Of a stretch of 64,000 nucleotides of DNA, positions 53,046 through 61,114 are shown piece after piece. Every line of letters starts with the position of its first letter. Position 1 is the stretch's first letter. Below the pieces are notes generated by a model that was given only the letters and a program-made list of their open reading frames with translations, searched no databases and was not told the origin of the DNA. This DNA comes from Lachnospiraceae bacterium UBA1683 (GTDB lineage: Bacteria > Bacillota > Clostridia > Lachnospirales > Lachnospiraceae), in the NCBI GenBank assembly GCA_002320245.1, contig DCKD01000023.1:1-64000 (forward strand), read 5' to 3'. Both the position numbers and the translations under genes were made by a program.

Positions 53046-55885
53046 TTTCCCTGCCCGTTTTCCAAATCCGATAATTTGGTTGTCATCAGGCTATAGAGCC
53101 GCAGCGATTTATCAAACTTGTCTTTGAATGGGATGATTGTGCTTCCATAGAAAATAAGTCCCTCTCCTTCTCCGCTGTTCGTCACATAGGACAACTGATG
53201 CGGGGAAATATTAAGCTGTTTCGCCAGTATCTGCCGATCACCTGCAGCCTGATTCAGCATGTAAATAAAGTCCGAGTTTTCAAAAATGTTTTCAATCTCC
53301 CGGCTTGCCAGCAAATCCTTGATATTCTGCGTGATTCCTGTCGGAATACCACCCCATTTCCTGAACCGTTTCCAGATTTCCACCGAGTACGCTGCTGTCT
53401 GCTCCTCCTTTAAAAGCAAATGGAACTCGTCTATGTAATACCTGGTGGATTTATGGGCGGCACGGTTAATGGTTACACGGTTCCAGACCTGATCCTGCAC
53501 AATCAGCATCCCAAGTTTTTTAAGCTGTTTCCCCAAATCCTTGATGTCAAAACAAACGATCCGGTTATTCAGTTCTACATTCGTCCGGTGGTTGAACACG
53601 TTCAGGGAGCCATTTACATAGATTTCCAACGCCGTAGCAATACGCTGCGCCTGTACCTCCTTCTGCTCGCGCAGGCGGGCATACAAATCTCCAAGCACAG
53701 GCATATTTTCCGGCACCGGATTCTCAAAATATTTCTGGTACACAAGCGGCAGGCAGCGGTCAATCACGGATTTTTCCTCCGCTTCTATCCCATTTCTGGA
53801 ACCCATGATAAGCTCACACAGGGATAAAATAAAATCGCTCTTAAAGCCAAGCGGGTTATCATCATCCGAATAATCCAGGTTGATGTCCATCGGATTAATG
53901 TAATCATGGCTTGTCGGGGAGATATGGATTACCTGCCCGCCAAGCGCATTGACAAGGGGATAATACTCTCCTTCCGGATCTCCGATACTCACATCGTCCT
54001 GCGTGGAGAAGAACACATTCGTAATCTCACGCTTTGCTGAAAAAGATTTACCGGAACCCGGCGTACCTAAAATCAAACCGTTCGGATTTTTCAGTTTCTT
54101 CCGGTCTACCATGATCATGTTGTTGCTAAGGGCGTTCAATCCGTAATAAAGGGATTCTCCCGCCATGAAAAGCTCCTGCGTGGTAAACGGCACAAAAATA
54201 GCCGTAGATGTGGTAGTCAGCGCCCGTTTGATGGGGATTAGGTTAATCCCCAACGGAATGCTGCTCATCAATCCCGGCTCCTGCATATAATCCAGACGGC
54301 GCAACGAACAGTTATATTTCTGTGCAATGCCCGACGTCTGGAAAACCGCATTGTCCAGCTCCTGTTTTGTCTTTGCCGTATTCAAAAACAGCACGGTTAC
54401 AAGGAACATCCTTTCATTCCTCGACTGCAGATCCTCTAAAAGCCGTTTCGCTTCGCCGCCGTAGGTATTTAAGTCTGACGGAATGATGTCCATATCATAT
54501 CCGGAACGTACCGCTTTCTTCTGTTCCTCAATCTTCATACGGTTGATGTCCGTCACCTTACTCTTTACGAGCTTGATCGCCTTCATCTGGTCTAAGGACT
54601 GGATATGGAGGTTCACAATTAAATTTCTGTCCATATCCAGAAATTCCGCCAGCAACTTGTCTGTCAGCTCCGGAGCAAGTATCTGTAAATAAGAAACCGC
54701 ACCGAGGGTATTTCCCATCATAAAATCCTTGCCATTCTTGAACACAAAACTGGTGGGAGCAATAAAATCCTTCGTTCCCATGCCGGTACGCAGCACCTGG
54801 TCATAGGAAAACTGGAACGGCACTTTTTCATCGGGATTGAATGTCTCGTACATAACCTGCAGACGTTCTTCGCCATTCAGAGGATAGGCGGACACCCCAA
54901 GAACCTTAAAATTATTCAAAATGTCCGCTTCGATACGCTCCAGCTTCGGTTTTGCTTCCCGGATGTTGTCGGCTTCAATCCCAAACGTGATATACTTTGT
55001 CCGCACCAGACCATTGTTGCCCTTCGCAAGCTGGTTTTTCAGCATCTGCGCATACTCCATACGCACATCATCAAAGGCGTCATTCTGCGGCCTGATCTGG
55101 ATCACCGATTCATACTCCTTCATGCTGCTGTGATGGTTTACAAAGGAAAGCTGAAAATGGATGGTACTGTCAAAGTAATTCAGGAAATCACACCAATTCT
55201 CAAAAATAGCGTTCTTATCCTCATTCTGAGCCAGTTGGTAGTTAATATCATAAAACCGGATGGTTTTGGAATAATATTTCTCCTGCACCCGGCAGATACC
55301 GTCCTTCGCCATTTCCCGGTATGGAATCGACTTCTGTGCGGAGAGCCTTTTTTCCTTTGCTTTCTTCTCCTCCGCCTTTGACACAGGCTTTCTGTTTCCA
55401 TTCCCCTTTACCGGAGATGTTTTTACCGTTCCACTCTTTATCGGAACATTTTTCGCAGAACCACGTTTATCAGAGGATTTTCTCTGCTTCGGTTTACGCT
55501 TAGATACTTTCCGCTCCTTGCGGGCAGCTCTTTTTTCCTCACGGGCAGCGATTTTCGCATTTTTCTTTGCCGCCTTTTTATCTGCTTTTTCCTGCTCCTT
55601 CCGCAGTTTTTCAGCCATCTTTTCCGCTTTTTTAATCGCTTTTTTCTCCCGCCTGGTTAATTTACGGGATGTCCTTCTGCCCCGGCTGCGCTCAAGCGCT
55701 TCATAACCGGATACATAAGGTTCCTGTGAATACCGGGGCGGCTGTCCTTTTACCCTGTCAAGCAGGGCATCCGCATCATAGTCCTCAAATTCTTCCTCAT
55801 CCGGCTCATCCAGATAATAATCGTCTGGCGGCTCACGATAAGCCCTGTGGTTCCCATTCCGCGCAAATTCATCGTTTCTTTCCAC
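53042..55885 (-). CDS. VirB4-type conjugation ATPase
   Basis: About 947 residues from a GTG at 55885 (AGGGGG upstream; overlaps prgI by 17 bases). The first 170 residues are extremely Lys/Arg/Glu-rich (KKAIKKAEKMAEKLRKEQEK), an extension not typical for VirB4. The VirB4/TraC domain follows with Walker A LGTPGSGKSFSAKREI, Walker B region RYYIDEFHLLLKEE and the C-terminal GITQNIKDLL. It powers assembly and substrate passage in the type IV secretion channel. It stands between PrgI and the DNA methylase, the usual order in Tn1549-like elements. Confidence 0.93.
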   Translation of the reverse strand: MERNDEFARNGNHRAYREPPDDYYLDEPDEEEFEDYDADALLDRVKGQPPRYSQEPYVSGYEALERSRGRRTSRKLTRREKKAIKKAEKMAEKLRKEQEKADKKAAKKNAKIAAREEKRAARKERKVSKRKPKQRKSSDKRGSAKNVPIKSGTVKTSPVKGNGNRKPVSKAEEKKAKEKRLSAQKSIPYREMAKDGICRVQEKYYSKTIRFYDINYQLAQNEDKNAIFENWCDFLNYFDSTIHFQLSFVNHHSSMKEYESVIQIRPQNDAFDDVRMEYAQMLKNQLAKGNNGLVRTKYITFGIEADNIREAKPKLERIEADILNNFKVLGVSAYPLNGEERLQVMYETFNPDEKVPFQFSYDQVLRTGMGTKDFIAPTSFVFKNGKDFMMGNTLGAVSYLQILAPELTDKLLAEFLDMDRNLIVNLHIQSLDQMKAIKLVKSKVTDINRMKIEEQKKAVRSGYDMDIIPSDLNTYGGEAKRLLEDLQSRNERMFLVTVLFLNTAKTKQELDNAVFQTSGIAQKYNCSLRRLDYMQEPGLMSSIPLGINLIPIKRALTTTSTAIFVPFTTQELFMAGESLYYGLNALSNNMIMVDRKKLKNPNGLILGTPGSGKSFSAKREITNVFFSTQDDVSIGDPEGEYYPLVNALGGQVIHISPTSHDYINPMDINLDYSDDDNPLGFKSDFILSLCELIMGSRNGIEAEEKSVIDRCLPLVYQKYFENPVPENMPVLGDLYARLREQKEVQAQRIATALEIYVNGSLNVFNHRTNVELNNRIVCFDIKDLGKQLKKLGMLIVQDQVWNRVTINRAAHKSTRYYIDEFHLLLKEEQTAAYSVEIWKRFRKWGGIPTGITQNIKDLLASREIENIFENSDFIYMLNQAAGDRQILAKQLNISPHQLSYVTNSGEGEGLIFYGSTIIPFKDKFDKSLRLYSLMTTKLSDLENGQGK

Positions 55886-56243
55886 GGCGTTTTCCCCCTT
55901 TCTTCTCCTTTGAAGCAGATTTCTGTTCCTGCATTTCATACAGGTTTTCCACTTCATACCTGCGGACAGCAGGATTTAAAATTTTCACGTTAATGATGTT
56001 CCAAAGTATCTTCTCCAACGGCAGCCCGTCCTTTTCATACATCGCAAACAGAAAAGCCGGGAGCATAAGCAGCACCATGCCCGTTGCCGCATTGCTTGTA
56101 CCGATAGCCCCTCTTGTAAGAAAATAAAAAGGCAGCCCTATGGCTGCTGCAATCGTCAGGCAGATAATCTGCCGTTTTGTAAGGTTCAGTACAACCTTGT
56201 TCTTTACTTTTGTTAAATCCTTTGGCACCGATACGAATGCCAT
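55869..56243 (-). CDS. prgI: PrgI family membrane protein (VirB3-like)
   Basis: 124 residues. MAFVSVPKDLTKVKNKVVLN and TKRQIICLTIAAAIGLPFYF followed by a second membrane stretch (GMVLLMLPAFLFAMYEKDG) are typical of PrgI/VirB3-like proteins. The end is basic (KEKKGGKRRGKKR). It probably sits beside VirB4 in the inner membrane part of the channel. Genes overlap at both ends of this block. Confidence 0.9.
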   Translation of the reverse strand: MAFVSVPKDLTKVKNKVVLNLTKRQIICLTIAAAIGLPFYFLTRGAIGTSNAATGMVLLMLPAFLFAMYEKDGLPLEKILWNIINVKILNPAVRRYEVENLYEMQEQKSASKEKKGGKRRGKKR

Positions 56244-56255
56244 GATAAATCCCTC

Positions 56256-56822
56256 CTATTCCGTTACTTCCGGGGAAAGCGTGACGGAATTTTCCACTTC
56301 ATTCCCCCACACATCCCATCCGGGCGTTTTCTGCCGCGCGAATAATTCGATCCTCGGCAAATCTCCCATCAGTCTCACAATACGTTCCCTTGCTTCATCC
56401 GGTTTTTTACTATGCTGTTCTACAGGGCTTATAATGACCTGATGTACCCCCGCACAGCGCCGCCTCGGTCTGCCTTTTGTAGCAAGGACACAAATCTCTG
56501 CATTGACTCTTGTCCAATAGCCCATTCCCCAAAACAGGCTCTGTGCTTTCTTATTCAGCTTTACCCATGTAAAAGCAACTGTTTTATATTGGAATCCCCA
56601 CTTTTCAATCACTTCTAAAGCCTCCTTCAACGTAGGGAACGTGAGCCACATGAACAGCGCACAATCTTTTTCCGCAATCTCACTGACCGGGAGCCTGCCT
56701 ATTTCTTCTATGCTCATGGTAGGGTAATGGTTTTCTGCTGAACGCCCTTTCCCTTTGCCGGAATATACCCTATATTGCCACGGTGGATCAGCATAAATAA
56801 TATTGTATTTTTTCTGCTCCAT
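56256..56822 (-). CDS. MT-A70 family adenine methyltransferase, orphan
   Basis: 188 residues from the ATG at 56822 (TAGGAGG upstream); longer versions would only read into the TrbL-like gene. YNIIYADPPWQYRVYSGKGK contains the DPPW catalytic motif. The remaining fold (CALFMWLTFPTLKEALEVIE, AFTWVKLNKKAQSLFWGMGY, EICVLATKGRPRR) is MT-A70. It probably makes N6-methyladenine in element DNA. It is the second stand-alone methylase of the transfer operon. Confidence 0.9.
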   Translation of the reverse strand: MEQKKYNIIYADPPWQYRVYSGKGKGRSAENHYPTMSIEEIGRLPVSEIAEKDCALFMWLTFPTLKEALEVIEKWGFQYKTVAFTWVKLNKKAQSLFWGMGYWTRVNAEICVLATKGRPRRRCAGVHQVIISPVEQHSKKPDEARERIVRLMGDLPRIELFARQKTPGWDVWGNEVENSVTLSPEVTE

Positions 56823-56830
56823 GTTCCCTC

Positions 56831-57703
56831 CTAATGTGCGTTGAAAATTGACTTGCTTAAATTTCCTGTTTTCATCAGGCTGAAACACAGAATCACAGTA
56901 TATGCCGCCACTCCGAAAAGTGCCGAGTGCATATTGTCGGAAATCTCGATAGTGGACACCAGCACCGCATAAATGCCGACGCACACCATCATAAAAAATC
57001 CCTGAAATCCCAAGGCTAAAAGCCCACGGAAATAATTATTTCCCACCTGCCCCCATTCCCTGTTGGACATCGTGGCAAATGGGATTGGCGCAACCGAGGT
57101 ATAGAGGTAAATTTCAATCATACGTCCATAGAGGATGACCGTAATCAGCACGGACATGATCTTCATACACAGGCTGACCAGAAGTGTCTCCAGTGCCAGT
57201 ATTACAAGTTCCCCTATCTCCATAGACTCCATCGCAGTTTCCATAGAATCAATCATGGAATCCACGTTGATAGCGGTCTGTGAATGAATGACGCCGCCCG
57301 CCGCATTGACAACGTGCTGCCCCACATCAAAGACCGCCATCGCTATGGTAAAGGTATTGGTCACAAGATACACCGCCACCCACATCTTGAAAAAATATTT
57401 GAAGAACATCCATGTGTCGATTTCGTGCATATTGTTCTTCTCGGTCAGCATGGTAATCAGCTCATAGCACAGAACAAATGTGATAATCATGCCTGCTATG
57501 GGCACGATCACTGAGTTTGACAGATTTTGTATCAGGCTGAATATGCTGCCGTTCCAGCCCTGCGGTGTCTGTCCAACCTGCGCAGCGATCTCCCCGGTCT
57601 TTTCATTGACATCGGTAAACATCGTTGTCAGGTTGGACGTAACCATCCCGGACAGAAGTTCCCTCATCCATTCCTCGATTGCTTCAAAAATGCCATCGAA
57701 CAT
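56831..57703 (-). CDS. TrbL/VirB6-like membrane protein
   Basis: 290 residues with several membrane segments: about 70-90 (IVPIAGMIITFVLCYELITM), 105-125, 170-200, 225-250 and 255-275. LYTSVAPIPFATMSNREWGQ and FRGLLALGFQGFFMMV are signatures of the TrbL-type protein of clostridial conjugative elements. It should form the inner membrane part of the translocation channel. It follows the Maff2 pilin-like gene by 17 bases. Confidence 0.88.
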   Translation of the reverse strand: MFDGIFEAIEEWMRELLSGMVTSNLTTMFTDVNEKTGEIAAQVGQTPQGWNGSIFSLIQNLSNSVIVPIAGMIITFVLCYELITMLTEKNNMHEIDTWMFFKYFFKMWVAVYLVTNTFTIAMAVFDVGQHVVNAAGGVIHSQTAINVDSMIDSMETAMESMEIGELVILALETLLVSLCMKIMSVLITVILYGRMIEIYLYTSVAPIPFATMSNREWGQVGNNYFRGLLALGFQGFFMMVCVGIYAVLVSTIEISDNMHSALFGVAAYTVILCFSLMKTGNLSKSIFNAH

Positions 57704-57720
57704 GAACGAATCCCCCTATC

Positions 57721-57936
57721 TTATCCGAATAGACCTCCAAGCAGGGGAATAAGCTGTGTCCCGATCAGAACTACGCCACCGCCCGCCATAAGCTGCTTGA
57801 TCCCCTGTGATTTTGCCCCTGGGTTATCATTTCCGTAACCTTCCAAAAGGTTAATTACGCCCCACACGGCAAGGCCAGCGCCGATTGCCACCACAAGCGT
57901 CTGCAAAATGTTAATTGCTGAAGTAAAAAATGCCAT
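57721..57936 (-). CDS. Maff2 family protein (pilin-like)
   Basis: 71 residues with two membrane segments (TLVVAIGAGLAVWGVINLLE and GGGVVLIGTQLIPLLGG) separated by a short polar loop GNDNPGAKSQGIKQLM. This is the Maff2/VirB2-like pattern and position, just before the VirB6-like gene. Confidence 0.88.
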   Translation of the reverse strand: MAFFTSAINILQTLVVAIGAGLAVWGVINLLEGYGNDNPGAKSQGIKQLMAGGGVVLIGTQLIPLLGGLFG

Positions 57937-58100
57937 AAATTATACCTGTTACCGGATTTTCCCGGTATCCTTTCTTTTTGATTTTTATGTTTCTACCTGT
58001 TTCTTCCATATAAAGAGCGGCGCAGGCTCCGCCCTGATCGGCGGACGTCCATTCCGCCGCACACTTCCCATGCCATCACAGGCTTATCCTCCTTCCCAAA

Positions 58101-58123
58101 CTTTGCGCCATCGTGTCGCAAAG
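58101..58123. repeat. Hairpin in the gap after the coupling protein gene
   Basis: CTTTGCG (58101-58107) and CGCAAAG (58117-58123) are exact inverted copies. They lie in the only sizeable gap (57937-58171) of the channel operon, and nothing else is recognised there. The stem may adjust expression between the coupling protein and the channel genes. Confidence 0.4.
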
Positions 58124-58171
58124 CTGCACTGATAAATGGCAACAAAAAAGAGCATTTTCCTATCCATGCCC

Positions 58172-60103
58172 TTACTGCCCGCCATCCATATCCTCATTGT
58201 CATCCCCATCCACTTCAAACAGGTCAAATTCTTCCTTCATCCTGAGTTTGAGCCGATGTTTCATGTACGCCTCCACATCAAAGGCGTTCTTCTTGTCGTA
58301 GTCTGACAGCTCCTTATACCGCTTGTGACGGGTAATATCGAACTTATCACTAAAAAACGGGCGCACCCCACGAAGCTGCAGGATACACTTATTCCCATCC
58401 ATTACCGCAAGTTCATCCCGGCTCATAAGCTCTTTTCCCGTTTTTTGATAGTTTAGGCCGTAAGAGCGGCTCTGTCCACGGGTATCCGATGTGTTATAAA
58501 GGTCAATCGTCTCCTTTCCGAGCGTTTCCGAAATCTCCTTTAAGGTACTGCCTTCCTTGCCCCCAAGAAACAGCATGGTGTCGCAATTCCCCAGAATTGT
58601 CTCAGCGGCATCTTTATATATTGTTTTTAGCTGGCTCTGCGACTGCAAAATAATAGAAGCCGATATTTCACGGCTTCGGATGGTTGCAATCAGCTTGTCA
58701 AACTTCGGAATCTGCCCGATATTCGCAAATTCATCAAGCAAAAGCCTTACATGGTACGGGAGCCTGCCGCCATGCACATCGTCCGCCCGGTCACACAGCA
58801 GGTTGAATAGCTGCGTATACATGATTGCCACGATAAAATTGAATGTATCATCCGTATCGGAGATAATGACAAACATGGCTGTCCGCTGATCCCCCAACAT
58901 ATCCAATTCCATTTCATCGTAAGAAGTCAGCTCCCGCAGCTCTGCGATGTCAAATGGCGCTAACCTGGCTCCGCAGGAAATAAGAATCGACTTCGCTGTT
59001 TTGCCTGCCGCCAGCTTATATTTTTTATACTGGCGCACCGCAAAATGCTCCGGCTTCTCCCTCTCCAGTTCCTCAAACAGTTCATCCACCGCATTTTTAA
59101 ATTCCTCATCGTCCTCCCTTGCTTCGGACGCATTGATAAATTCAAGCAGCGTGGAGAAATTCTGTTCTTCCTCCGGGGCTTCATAATAGATGTAGCCAAT
59201 CAAGGCACAATACAGAAGCCTCTCGGCTTTTACCCAAAAATCCTCGGAAGATTTCTCCCCTTCCCCTTTGGTATTGGCGATGATGGTATTTACCAGCTTC
59301 AAAATATCCTTCTCGGAGCGGATATAGCGGAACGGATTATAGTGCATGGATTTTTTGAAATTGATGGTATTTAAGACTTTTATCTTATACGGTTCATAGA
59401 CGATCTTCCCATTTTTGTCCCGTACAATCTTCCCATCTTTTATCTTCGGGGAACCCCGCCGCAGCATTTTCCCACATTCCACCAGGATTGTCCCTTTCGG
59501 ATCAGTGACAACATAACTGACATTCGGTGTCATCTGCATAAGCTGTGGCTTCACATAGAACCGTGTTTTCCCAGATCCGGAACCGCCGATTACGATCACA
59601 TTCTTGTTTCTGGCGTACTTTGGCTGTTTCGGACGGCTGTTCATGGTAAGCCGTTCCGTCTGTGTTAAAAGGATGTTATTCTCAAACACCGGATCAATAA
59701 AAGGGGCTATATCCTTCTCATTCCCCCAACGGGCAGAACCATACTCCACACCCTGCCGGTATTTCTTTGCGTTCTTCCCTTTCAGATAGACTGCCAGTTT
59801 TACAACGGCGGCTCCAGCCACTCCTGCGGCAAGGTCATACAAATGGAAACTCGGCAGCATATCCGTAAACGCTAACTGGAAGTTCAGGAACAATACTCCC
59901 AGCTTCTCCACAAAAGAAGCCCCGATACAGTGCCGGTACAGCCATGCCGCCTTATCCACCAGATAAAGCACAATCACATAAGGAATGTTCTGCATGAGCA
60001 GCCGTTTCTTATCAATGGGCGGCAGTCTGCCCCTGATACTGCCAGCCAGTTTTCCCATCTGTTCCGGGATGCCTGCCCGTTCCTGTTTCTTCTTCCTGCT
60101 CAA
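58172..60103 (-). CDS. VirD4/TcpA-type coupling protein
   Basis: 643 residues: two N-terminal membrane segments (about 40-60 and 80-110), Walker A VIGGSGSGKTRFYVKP near residue 173, Walker B VRLLLDEFANIGQIPKF near 460, and a C-terminal acidic tail (FEVDGDDNEDMDGG). It receives the relaxase-DNA complex and feeds it into the channel. The start is a TTG overlapping the pcfB stop. PcfB-VirD4 adjacency is the normal relaxosome-docking arrangement. Confidence 0.94.
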   Translation of the reverse strand: MSRKKKQERAGIPEQMGKLAGSIRGRLPPIDKKRLLMQNIPYVIVLYLVDKAAWLYRHCIGASFVEKLGVLFLNFQLAFTDMLPSFHLYDLAAGVAGAAVVKLAVYLKGKNAKKYRQGVEYGSARWGNEKDIAPFIDPVFENNILLTQTERLTMNSRPKQPKYARNKNVIVIGGSGSGKTRFYVKPQLMQMTPNVSYVVTDPKGTILVECGKMLRRGSPKIKDGKIVRDKNGKIVYEPYKIKVLNTINFKKSMHYNPFRYIRSEKDILKLVNTIIANTKGEGEKSSEDFWVKAERLLYCALIGYIYYEAPEEEQNFSTLLEFINASEAREDDEEFKNAVDELFEELEREKPEHFAVRQYKKYKLAAGKTAKSILISCGARLAPFDIAELRELTSYDEMELDMLGDQRTAMFVIISDTDDTFNFIVAIMYTQLFNLLCDRADDVHGGRLPYHVRLLLDEFANIGQIPKFDKLIATIRSREISASIILQSQSQLKTIYKDAAETILGNCDTMLFLGGKEGSTLKEISETLGKETIDLYNTSDTRGQSRSYGLNYQKTGKELMSRDELAVMDGNKCILQLRGVRPFFSDKFDITRHKRYKELSDYDKKNAFDVEAYMKHRLKLRMKEEFDLFEVDGDDNEDMDGGQ

Positions 60104-60618
60104 TGCTCCGGCCCCCGATCCTTCTGTTTTGTTTTTTCCCGTTCCCTGTGCTTTGCCATACGTTCTTTCGCCAATGACAGTTTTTTACGGATAGAAGGCT
60201 TTTTGCCCTTAGTAAGCTGCTTCCCGGTATATTCCTTAAAAGCGGCAGTCATGACGTCCACATCCTTTGCCTTGAAAAACACAAAATACCGGGGCGGCGA
60301 TACGGACGTATCTTTTTTCAGGCTGAAATCAATGCTGTACTTCCGGGCATATTTCTCAAAAGACTTGATGTTCCCATCCGTCACTTCAATATTGGAGAGC
60401 TGGCAGTTCTGCTTCATCAGCTTCTCCATGCTCTGTTTCCCATGATAAACCGCAGCGTCCTTTTCCTGCTTTTTCTCCGCCGTTTTCTGCTGTCCCTTTT
60501 TCTTCTCCTGCTCCATTTTCGCAAGTGCCTTTACCATCGCATTTTTTAAGATACGGGCAGTAACCTTGCCGCCGTTGATGCACAGCGACACCGTTTTCTC
60601 ATTTACCTCATCCTGCAT
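60100..60618 (-). CDS. pcfB: PcfB family relaxosome protein (DUF3801)
   Basis: 172 residues from the ATG at 60618 (AAGG eight bases upstream). KTVSLCINGGKVTARILKNA and MKQNCQLSNIEVTDGNIKSF then ARKYSIDFSLKKD, ending in a basic tail, are the PcfB/DUF3801 pattern. In pCF10, PcfF and PcfG act with PcfC; PcfB-like proteins are thought to help substrate recognition at the coupling protein. It overlaps the coupling gene and the upstream gene. Confidence 0.85.
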   Translation of the reverse strand: MQDEVNEKTVSLCINGGKVTARILKNAMVKALAKMEQEKKKGQQKTAEKKQEKDAAVYHGKQSMEKLMKQNCQLSNIEVTDGNIKSFEKYARKYSIDFSLKKDTSVSPPRYFVFFKAKDVDVMTAAFKEYTGKQLTKGKKPSIRKKLSLAKERMAKHREREKTKQKDRGPEH

Positions 60619-60886
60619 AGTGATCACCTTCTTTCTCTATTTGCAGCTCCCTTCTCCGGCGCATCTCCCGAAGGATTTTCTGCAGGCAATACCCAATACA
60701 TGGGGAATCCCTGCCATACGGACAGCCGCCGCAATCCCCGACGCTTTCATCCGGCTCCTTTTCCGGGAGAAGATAATAATATCTCTCCTGTGTGCAGTTC
60801 TTTTCCCGGTTGTTCCAAAAATAGCAACAGGCGCAGTCCCCCGGCTTATCTTCCGCAAACCTCTGATTATCCGCTTTTCCTGCCAT
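60608..60886 (-). CDS. Small Cys-rich ICE protein
   Basis: 92 residues with nine cysteines: CACCYFWNNREKNC, VGDCGGCPYGRDSPCIGYC. The spacing suggests a metal or iron-sulfur site. GGAAGG lies upstream of the ATG. It overlaps the small membrane protein gene before it and pcfB after it. It is a usual companion in this class of elements, but no function is known to me. Confidence 0.65.
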   Translation of the reverse strand: MAGKADNQRFAEDKPGDCACCYFWNNREKNCTQERYYYLLPEKEPDESVGDCGGCPYGRDSPCIGYCLQKILREMRRRRELQIEKEGDHYAG

Positions 60887-61016
60887 CCTGTCTGTCCTTC
60901 CACTCCATTTCTTCCAGCCATCTGTCCTCCTGCGCCCCTACCCGCACACAGCAATAAAGAAAAAATGACAGTAACAGGCTGACAATTACTGCGGCTCCAA
61001 TCATGACTCCTTTCAT
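60867..61016 (-). CDS. Small single-span membrane protein, 49 residues
   Basis: The ATG at 61016 has AGAGGTGG six bases upstream. KGVMIGAAVIVSLLLSFFLY is one membrane helix, followed by CCVRVG and a charged tail. It is shorter than usual gene-calling limits. It overlaps the next gene by 20 bases, which supports its reality. Role unknown. Confidence 0.6.
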   Translation of the reverse strand: MKGVMIGAAVIVSLLLSFFLYCCVRVGAQEDRWLEEMEWKDRQDGRKSG

Positions 61017-61041
61017 TTTGTTCCACCTCTTTCTGAAAAAT

Positions 61042-61087
61042 AAAAAACGGGCGCTCATGGAATGCAAAAGCAGACCACAAACGCCCG
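61042..61087 (-). terminator. Terminator after the adhesin gene
   Basis: CGGGCG (61048-61053) pairs with CGCCCG (61082-61087). On the minus strand a T6 run (61042-61047) follows, then further Ts. It lies 28 bases past the adhesin stop and separates that gene from the small genes and the transfer operon. Confidence 0.65.
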
Positions 61088-61114
61088 ATTGTCAGTTACA
61101 CGAATTTTACATTT

